A stretch of 64,000 nucleotides of DNA. It comes from Candidatus Aminicenantota bacterium. Its GTDB lineage: Bacteria > Acidobacteriota > Aminicenantia > UBA2199. The position numbers were made by a program, and so were the translations under genes. Every line of letters begins with the position of its first letter. The stretch's first letter is position 1. Location of the stretch: positions 4,638,727 to 4,702,726 of the forward strand of contig CP070627.1 in assembly GCA_020355945.1 (NCBI GenBank). The letters run 5' to 3'. Below the pieces are notes generated by a model, which was not told where the DNA came from, searched no databases, and was given only the letters and a program-made list of their open reading frames with translations. Of this stretch, positions 37,001 through 45,300 are shown piece by piece.

Positions 37001-39279
37001 CCTCGGAGCTTTCTTTCAAACTCGGCTAATATGGGTTCCATCATGTGTGAGTGTGGGGCACGGGACGCAGATAAAGGTATTGCCAAAATCCCCCTGTTTT
37101 TCATCTTCTCTTCAAAAGCAGCGATTGCTTCCGGTGTCCCGGCTGCAATACAGGATGAACCATTATCGACGGCCAACGACAATTCGGTTGGGAGCAGCGG
37201 GTTTAATTCCTCTATGGGAAGGGGAATACTCAGCATAGTCCCGGCGGGTAATCGGCTCATCAACTGCCCCCGGATGACCACCACTTTTAGCGCATCCTCC
37301 AACGAAAAGACTCCGGCTGTACAGGCTGCCGCATATTCGCCAAAACTGTAACCAATCAGCGCCTGGGGTTGGATACCCCATTTCATTAGGGTTTTTGCCA
37401 GGGCATATTCAAATATAAAGACCACCAACTGCGATATATCGAAGTGATGAATGCCCAATGATGAATGATGATTTTTTTTCCCGGGTTCACTCGATAAATC
37501 ATTCCCGGGGTAAAGAATTTCTTTTATATCGTAATCGACAATATCTTTTAAAATTTCAAAACACCGATCCATTTCCAGGCGAAATATCGGCTCTTCCCGG
37601 TAAAGTTCCACTCCCATATTTACATACTGCGCGCCTAAACCGGAGAACATAAATACCAGGAACGGTTTATCATCCTGGACTATGCTGGTTTGTGTTTTCG
37701 GGTGATGGGATGAACCGAGTGCAGCGATGGCCTCTTCAACCTTAGAACATACCAGCGTTTTGCGATAGGGGAATTCCCGGCGCCCCACCTGCAGTGTATA
37801 TGCAGCGTCGGACAGGTTAATGCCAGGATTTAGTTTCAAGAATTCCGCCAGGTTTTTAGACGCTTTATCCAGTGCGGTTTCAGTTCTTGCGGATAATAAA
37901 ATCAATCGATATTTACTGCCTTCTGCCGTGTGCTCGACACCTTCGACCCTTTGTAACCTGTCCACCGGGGCTTCTTCCAGTATGACATGGACGTTTGTGC
38001 CACCGATGCCAAAAGAACTTATCCCGGCTCTTAAGGGATATTTGTTGTTTTTCCATTCTCTCAATTTTGTATTCACATAAAAAGGGCTATTTTTAAAGTC
38101 AATTTTCGGATTAGGGTCTTTAAAATGTAAAGCGGGGGGGATTAATTTATTTTTTAAGGCCATGACAGTTTTAATAAACCCGGTAACGCCGGCGGCGATA
38201 TCCAGGTGGCCCACATTGGCTTTGACTGCCCCGATTGCACAAAAACCTTTACCATCGGTATCAAATGTTGATTTTAACCCTTCGATTTCCACGGGGTCTC
38301 CCAGTTCGGTACCTGTTCCATGGGCTTCGATATAGGTAATACTTTCCGGTTCTACGCGAGCCATGTGCAGGGCAGTGCGGATGGCTTCCGCCTGTCCTTC
38401 GATACTTGGGGCTAAGAACCCGACTTTTCGCATTCCATCATTATTAATTGCAGAGCTTTTGATTACCGCATAAATATGATCTCTGTCTTCAATTGCCTCT
38501 TCAAGCCGTTTTAGAATAACAACTCCCACACCGTTCCCGGAAATAACACCCCGGGCGCTTTTATCAAAAGCTCTACAATGTCCATCCGGGGAATTGACCA
38601 TACCGGGCTCGTATAAATAGCCAACTCTGTTGGGAAGCGCAATCCTTACACCGCCTGCCATTGCCATATCACATTCTCCATTCAATAGGGCCTGGCATGC
38701 CATGTGTATGGCGACCAATGATGTTGAACAGGCCGTATAAACCATTGAACTGGGGCCTTTTAGTCCAAGTTTATAGGAGACCAACAAACTCACAAAATCT
38801 TTGTTAGCTAAAAATGCTTTTGCGAATTGATCGATTTTATCTCCGGGGGAAGACAATATCCTGGCCCTCCAGAAAATATTCTCGGCAGCGCCGGCAAATA
38901 TCCCGATTAGTCCCTTATAAGAGCCGGGGTCATACCCGGCGTCTTCCAGGGCTTCCCATGAACATTCAATGAAAAAGCGGACCTGGGGGTCCAGTATGGA
39001 TGCTTCCCTGGGAGTATACCCAAAAAAAAATGCATCAAAATGCTCGACATCTGCAATACTTCCTTTTGCTTTTACATAATCGGGATTTTTTAATAATTGG
39101 GGGTCCACTCCTTGTGCTGTCAATTCTTCATCCGAGAAAAATGAGATCGCTTCGACACCATTCTTTAAATTATCCCAGAATTCATTAATATTTCTAGCGC
39201 CAGGAAACCTCCCGGACATACCGATAACTGCAATTTCCAGTCCTGTTGTTCCCGGGGATTCTTGTTCATTGAACATCAT
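34018..39279 (-). CDS. Type I PKS module KS-AT-KR-ACP with terminal thioesterase
   Basis: The protein has 1753 residues. KS (10-440) carries Cys184 (YTACSTSL) and His motifs EAHGTGTELGDP and NVGHLDIAAG. AT (about 545-860) has Ser645 in GYSFGEYAAA. KR (about 1190-1400) has TGGLGKIG and the catalytic Ser/Tyr/Asn region AAYAAANAF. The carrier protein has Ser1468 (LGGDSLGLL). TE (about 1510-1753) has Ser1593 in FGYSSGGN. There is no DH or ER, so one extender is added and reduced to a beta-hydroxy group. Fed by NRPS-3, it would make a gamma-amino-beta-hydroxy (statine-like) end, then hydrolyse or cyclise it off. AAGGAG precedes the ATG. Confidence 0.92.
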   Translation of the reverse strand: MMFNEQESPGTTGLEIAVIGMSGRFPGARNINEFWDNLKNGVEAISFFSDEELTAQGVDPQLLKNPDYVKAKGSIADVEHFDAFFFGYTPREASILDPQVRFFIECSWEALEDAGYDPGSYKGLIGIFAGAAENIFWRARILSSPGDKIDQFAKAFLANKDFVSLLVSYKLGLKGPSSMVYTACSTSLVAIHMACQALLNGECDMAMAGGVRIALPNRVGYLYEPGMVNSPDGHCRAFDKSARGVISGNGVGVVILKRLEEAIEDRDHIYAVIKSSAINNDGMRKVGFLAPSIEGQAEAIRTALHMARVEPESITYIEAHGTGTELGDPVEIEGLKSTFDTDGKGFCAIGAVKANVGHLDIAAGVTGFIKTVMALKNKLIPPALHFKDPNPKIDFKNSPFYVNTKLREWKNNKYPLRAGISSFGIGGTNVHVILEEAPVDRLQRVEGVEHTAEGSKYRLILLSARTETALDKASKNLAEFLKLNPGINLSDAAYTLQVGRREFPYRKTLVCSKVEEAIAALGSSHHPKTQTSIVQDDKPFLVFMFSGLGAQYVNMGVELYREEPIFRLEMDRCFEILKDIVDYDIKEILYPGNDLSSEPGKKNHHSSLGIHHFDISQLVVFIFEYALAKTLMKWGIQPQALIGYSFGEYAAACTAGVFSLEDALKVVVIRGQLMSRLPAGTMLSIPLPIEELNPLLPTELSLAVDNGSSCIAAGTPEAIAAFEEKMKNRGILAIPLSASRAPHSHMMEPILAEFERKLRGITCNSPRIPYISNVTGGWITSETVIDSQYWMEHLQRTVRFAEGMRELVKNPNALLVEIGPGSDLTALAARYIGDEYDANRAIQRIINLVRPSTREVPDSYYLLNKIGRLWLGGVRIDWSTFNANAERYRILLPSYPFERQPYWIDTDSSTRGRPAFTGDSQAAKEADIADWFYIPTWEREEFRQEEENSQQERHQWLVFLDSGGIGSLLAHRLIMNGHEVVTVSIGTSFDNPKPGQYTVNPQQPDDLQPLFNAFISPGKKFYRVLHLWSLSGNRRHWSRKIPGEPFEKVQDMGFYSLINIAKAIGKLGVNASFHLIVITDHLHELTGEESIEPSKSTMIGPIKVIPQEYSNINCSSIDIVWPEPGGVQREELLNRLLEEIEGSRKDTGTTTAFRGNYRWIQVQEPISLPEVKKESLPLREEGVYLVTGGLGKIGLVLAEFLARTVKARLILTGRSQFPAGDENKIRKLQELEALGAKIMTFAVDTADMQEMADVIARAEAQFGTIHGVIHCAGIIRGSSFNVIDEIEKIQVEEQFRAKVFGTLVLDKLFHKKKLDFLWLMSSLSTVLGGLRFAAYAAANAFMDAYVYRLKRETGMRCISVDWNGMPPEETIQAFTRILSLRHVRQVVVSKGGNLQDRIDQWVKLEYLRGEELAGEEKKPLLYPRPQLLNAYEPPTNEKQEIIADIWKKIFGFEKIGIQDNFFELGGDSLGLLKMAAEIKREFNIKIPVVQLFSNPTINKLSTYIFHEQYRETIDAAIDGKFVLLNTPDEKYMNVFCFPPGIGTGAAYMNLALQLTEYNIYSFNFIEDDRCVRQYADTIMEIQEKGPYCLFGYSSGGNLALETALELEQRGEQVSDIIIGDSTFRNEVLILTPESFENKNVNFVNWVETEMEQLGLGHLKERVLERARHYAQYYHSRSDRGKVNARVHLITAINRKENPVLTAESESGVIQNMDWKDVGTSYAVYEGFGVHEKMFSPGFVEKNAAIIRKILEAA

Positions 39280-39304
39280 GTTCTTCTCCTTTACTTATTA
39301 CTTA

Positions 39305-39328
39305 AACAAGGGGGCAAGCCCCCTTGTT
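39305..39328. repeat. Strong hairpin between NRPS-3 and the PKS gene
   Basis: AACAAGGGGGC and GCCCCCTTGTT form an 11-bp perfect stem with a two-base loop in the 55-bp gap. On the transcribed strand no T-run follows, so it is not a standard terminator. It might set relative expression by processing or mRNA protection. Confidence 0.6.
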
Positions 39329-39334
39329 CCCTTT

Positions 39335-42300
39335 TTAATTTCTTATTTTTTTTCTCATTTGCAGTCTTTTGTTTCGATCTCTTTCTCCTCGTTCCAACGC
39401 CTCAGTCCGGTCATTTTTTACAGGAGTATCCTCTTCTCCTTCAGGTTGTGAAAAATACCGGGCCAGGGAACGGATGGTGGGATATTTAAACATCGATACC
39501 ACGGAAATATCTTTCTCACATATTTCTTTCAACCGGCTGTTCACTTTAATAATATCCAGTGAATTACCTCCCAGGTCAAAAAAGTTTTCGTTCATTCCTA
39601 CTTTTTCTAATTTTAGAATATCTTTCCAGATATTGGCGATCAATTTCTCGATTTCATTAGCGGGCGGCGCATAAGCGGTTTCCTGGTTTACAAGACTGCT
39701 TCTAATTCCCGGGAGAGCCTTTAAGTCGACTTTACCGTGCTTTGTCAGCGGTATCTCTTCCAATGGTATAAAATATGAAGGGATCATATAATCCGGTAAT
39801 TTCTTTTTTAAAAAATCCCTCAATTCACTGATCTTCAGGATTTCTTCGTCTCCTGGTGTTTTATCAATTAAATAATCGCTCTTTTCCGCGTTCACCCTAT
39901 CATCGCTGAACAATTTCCGATAAAAGGAATTATGTTTATAAACGCTTTCGTAATAAGGTAAATTATAATCAAACTCGAGATTGTCGTCCTGCTGCCGTTT
40001 CAGGATGCCTTTGATTCTATAATCCGGGGAGATGCCATTTTTACTGGTGATACGGATACAATTTGCACTTATAATATCTCCTTTTGAAACCTCAATCCCT
40101 GGATAAAATACGGGGATAAACACGGGTAACCAACTGTACCTCCTGGCTAATGTATCGATAATTTCTCCTTCAATGGTATGTAAATTCAGCCATAAAATGA
40201 AACCGTCTATTTTCGATTTCTCATTAATGATCAAATTCACATTTTGGTTACTTTCCAATTCAATGGTTTCTAAAAGATTTAACTCTTCAAAATTTTCAGC
40301 AGTTGACCTGACATGGGTTTTGGGGAAATTTTCAATGCAAATCCTTAAGTCAAATGGTTGGCCGAATTTTTTGAAGACTTTCTCGGGATAAATGCCGGAA
40401 ATTTCAGAAAATTCAGGGTTTTCATACAAACCTTCCGGGAGGGAAACCGCTGCTATTTTGGTTATACATTTCCCGGGAATGACTACCCCATCTTCCTTTA
40501 GAAACCTCCTGGCGTTATTATGAATATAAATTGCCCCTTCTGCACTTCCAATTGTCCCGATTTGATTGGATAGACAGACATCGACTTTTTCCGGTAATTC
40601 AACTTTTGTGGAATCTCCATGAATCACGACAATTTTTTCTTCCCAGCCAAGTTTTTTTACCGTTTCTTTTGCTTTTTCAACGTACTCTTCAAGAATTTCA
40701 ATCGCATATATTTTCTTTGCCCCGGCTTCCACACAAAACCTTGACAGGATGGCATCCGGGCCAGTGCCGATTTCTACGACCGTTTTATCCTTTGCTAACT
40801 GTTTGATTGCATATATGAAACTCTTATTCCTCAAATAATCACTACTCATTGCATTATAAATCAGATCATCCCATATAAAATAATCACCCACCGATGGCCA
40901 TATTTGGGGACGTTTTTTAGAATCAGCAACATAGTACGCACATAAATCCATCCTGTCTTCCTTCCATTTCCCGGCAATGACGACTGTTTCTTTGATTTTA
41001 TGGTGTTTTCGCAACAGATTTTCTATTTCTCCCAATTCGATACGGAATCCCCTTATTTTTACCTGGTGGTCGATTCGTCCTAAAAATTCGATGTTACCAT
41101 CCGGCAGCCACCGGGCCAAATCACCGGTTTTGTAGATTTTTTTAGAAAAATAGGACTTATAGGACCGATAGGACCTATATAAGATTGGGAGGAATTTTTC
41201 TGCGGTTAATTCGGGCCTGTTTAAATATCCCCGGGCAACTCCTTCTCCACCGATATACATCTCTCCTACTACTCCTAAGGGGACCAATTTCATACCTTTT
41301 CCCAACAAATATACCCGGGTATTACCGATGGGCCTACCTATCGATAATATCGGTATCTTCTCATCCATCTGTTTTACTTTTAATATGATCGAGGTTACTG
41401 TGGTTTCGGTGGGACCATAGGCATTATAAAAATCACAATGTTCAATCCATCTTTTAGCTAATGATGCGGGACAAATGTCGCCTCCTGAGATTACCCGTTT
41501 TAAATGATAATTATTCAATGGCATTATATTATTCAAGAACGAAGGCACTGCATTAATATGGGTAACCTGTTGATTGGCTGTATATTCATTAAATTTATCG
41601 ACCTCCAGCAGGGTATTTTTATCGATTAAGACTGATGCCGCTCCGCTGGAAAGCGCTGTAAATATCTGCTCCACAGAGGCATCAAAACAAAAGGAGGAAA
41701 ATTGAAGGATTCGATCTGACTCTTTGATATTATAATATTTATCCTGGTTACAAATCAAATTCACCACCGAACCATGCCGGGTGAGTACTCCTTTGGGCTT
41801 CCCGCTGGAACCTGAAGTGAAAATAACGTATGATATATCCCCCGGGCGATTGGTGTGGGATAAATTTGTAACATGACCTTCTTTAATATCTTCGGGGAAA
41901 GAATCCATCATTAAAATTTCCCTTTTTCTTTTACCGTGTCTTATTTTTCCAGGCTTAAAGACAATTCCCGGTATTTCTCCGAGGGTATTTTCATCCGGCA
42001 GGGTGTTGTTATTCTCGATCATTTTTTCCAGTATCCGGCTCAGGGTGATTTCACCTTCTCCCAATACCGCAAGGTCGATATCAGGATCCCGGAGCAGGGT
42101 TTCATAACTGCTGGTGGCATAAGGACCTCCTGCGATAATGGGAACATCTATTCCCCACTGTCGTATAAGGTTCACTGTTTTATGGAAGAAATTTTTGTAA
42201 AAAGTCAATGTCCGAATCCCGATCACATGGGGTTTGAATTCCATTACCTGTTGTTTTAACCCGGTGTAATTATCGAAATCAATCCTGGATTTAGCTATCC

Positions 42301-45300
42301 GTCCGTTGATGCGATTACCAAAGTGTCGATTCAAAAAAGTCATAAGGTACATCAACCCGAGGGGCGGCTCCACCACGTTATAGAGTATTTTCTCATGATC
42401 GCTGAAGAATTGGGATAAATCCAGGAGCAAAATCCTTAACGCATCACCTGAAGGCTGGTGTGCAGGGAAACATCCGGCTAATTTCTTGTTCAAGTGAGGG
42501 ACAGATGCTGCCTGCTCATCCACGAATCCCTGTGCTCCCAATTCAACTTCCGTTATTCCTGCCAATTGCAATAGGTCTGAAAAGCTCTTAATGTCCTCAT
42601 TCAAATAGCTGTCATATTTTTGCACCAACTCATCTTCTGTTAAAACCTTCATTTGATAAGGTAATACATGGAGCAATCTTTCCTTTTTTAAGAAATATTC
42701 ATCGAGGAATTCAGCCTGGTATTTTATTGTAAAACTTTTGTCAAAAGGTAATGTTTCCGGTAGTTCATGCCAGGCCAGGTCTTCCGACCTGGAAATCGCT
42801 TCACTGGAAATACCATTTTGAATGGCTAATTCTGACATCTCTGTATGGGGATAGATTCTCAAAATAAAAACATAAGGGAAATGCACCCATTTCAATGATT
42901 TTATAAAATCCAGTGTCATTTGGGCTTCTTCTTCGGTTTCAGTGGGAAAGCCGTGCATGGTAAAAAGTTCCAATATAACATGGGGATGTTTCCTGGCGAT
43001 ATACTCGATATTTTTACGAAGGTTTTGCAGGTTCAAGTTTTTCTTAATCAGGGTTTGTAATCGCGGTGAAGCAGTTTCTAGGGCCAGGGCTATGTTCACC
43101 GTACCGGCTTGAACCATGAGGTCTATATACTCCTCGGTCAAGATATCCCCCCGTATTCCATTGGGAAAAAAGAAGTTCACATCTAACTGGTTTTGAATAA
43201 CCAATTCAAAGAACCGTTTACTATTTTCAATATCCAGGTTAAAGATATCGTCTATGAATACAAACCGTTTGATACCCATTTGATAGCAGAGCATTACTTC
43301 GGCAAAAATGTTCTCAGCGGAACGTACGATATGTTTCCTGGACCAAATTTTAAAGCAGTATATACAATTATATGGACAACCTCGAGTGGCCTGTAATGCC
43401 ACAGAATTTTTCACCATTGCCTGGCCAATATATCGGTTGTACTTTTCATAATCTACCAGGGAACGATTGGGATGTGGTAAATCGTCGATATTATCGATTC
43501 TTTGCCGCGGTTTGGTTCGACAGGATTCTATCTCGGGTAAATGGCAGGAGTGCAGCCGCGTATACGAACTCTCCTGGACAAGATCGCTTTGGGTTAATAA
43601 GAAAAATGCGCCGGAATCTTCCAGCATACTTTGAATACGGTTTAAGGGAGAATCCTGGTGGATTGGCATATAAGCTCCCCCGGCTTTTAATATGCCTAAT
43701 ATTCCTGTAATCATATCGACGGAACGTTCCAGCATGATGCCTACAATGCTGTCCGCTTTGACTCCTTTTTCCCTTAACCAATAGGCCAATTGGTTGGATT
43801 TTTTATTCAATTCCCGGTAAGATAATTGAAGGGTATGCCGGGAGTGGGGATAAGAACGCAAATCATTTGTCCTTGCGGTTAAACCAGGACCCACCACGGC
43901 AATATTGTCCGGCCTTTGTTCTACCTGGTCTTCAAACAATTGATGGAGTGTTTTATCTTGCGGATAAGATGCAAACGTATCATTAAATTCATCCAATAAT
44001 TTTTCCCGTTCTTCTCCTGGTATGATTTCTATATCCACTATTTTCTCACCGGGATTTTCGATTACCGATGATATGATATTCTTGAAATATCGAATAAATC
44101 GTAATATGGTTTCTTCTTTAAAGAGTTTTGTGCAGTATGTAAACGAGAAATACAATTTCTCTCCTATTTCAACACCGGTGAGGGTTATATCGAATTTCGA
44201 TATCTTACTTTTAAAAGGATAGGCTCCGATAAGCAGGTTTTTAACCTTTTTTGCGGGAGAATATCCAGGGTCTGCGGAAATATTTTTTAGCTCAAAAGCT
44301 GCATCAAATATGGGATTACGACTCATATCTCTTTTCACTACCACTTTTTCTATGATATCTTCAAATTGATAGTCCTGGTTTTCAAACACTTCCAATGTCC
44401 TCGCTTTTAGTTCCTGCAGGAATCCGCTGGATGTTTTCTCCCCTGCCGGGTAATTTCGCATCGCCAGGGTATTGACAAACATGCCGACTATTTTCTCTAA
44501 GTCCGCATGTCTGCGGGATGCGATGGGGGACCCCACTACAATATCTTCCTGGCTGCTTAGTTTGGCGAGGAATATATTATATATGGCTAATATTACCATG
44601 AATAACGTAGCCCCGTTGGTGTGGGCTATTTCATTTAACAATCCTGTCTCTTCAACATTTAATTCAAACGGGACAGTATTTCCCTCATAGTTTTGAACCG
44701 GTGGTCTTGTATAATCGGTGGGCATATATAATACAGGAACCTGTTCTTCAAATTCCTTTAACCAGAATTCTTCCTGTTTCCTGGTATTTTTTTTGACCGG
44801 TTCACTTTGCTGCCACTCCGAATAATCTTTATAATGAAGCCGCAGCGGAAAGAGTGCCTCTCCTGCATATAAGGCTGCAAAATCACTATTCAATACTTTC
44901 TCCGATTGACCGTCTCTTACAATATGATGCATATCCACATAAAAGATATACTTCATCTCCCCTGCCTTTATTAAACCGGCTCGCACCAGGGGCGCCCGGG
45001 ACAAATCAAAGGGATATACAAAATTTTTAATGATTTCTTCACTCTTTTGACTGCCTGATTGTGCATCATAATACCGGATGTCGAATTCTACTGTTTTATG
45101 TACCCGTTGGACAGGCTCTCCGTTTACCATTTCAAATGATGTCCTCAAACTTTCATGGCGGGACAACAGGTCTTTATATGCTTTATTAATCTTATTTAAA
45201 TCGATATCGCCTTCTATCGATAATACAAGCGGCAAATTATAAGATACATTATCAGTTGTCATTTGTTGTAATAAATATAATCTCCTCTGGGTTGAAGATA

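Noticed and set aside
39305..39328. Intrinsic terminator between NRPS-3 and PKS
   Set aside because: The hairpin is strong, but on the transcribed strand no T-run follows, and the two genes should be co-expressed.
40173..40391. Assorted plus-strand ORFs opposite the NRPS and PKS genes
   Set aside because: They are antisense shadows of well-supported coding sequence and show no domain features or ribosome sites.
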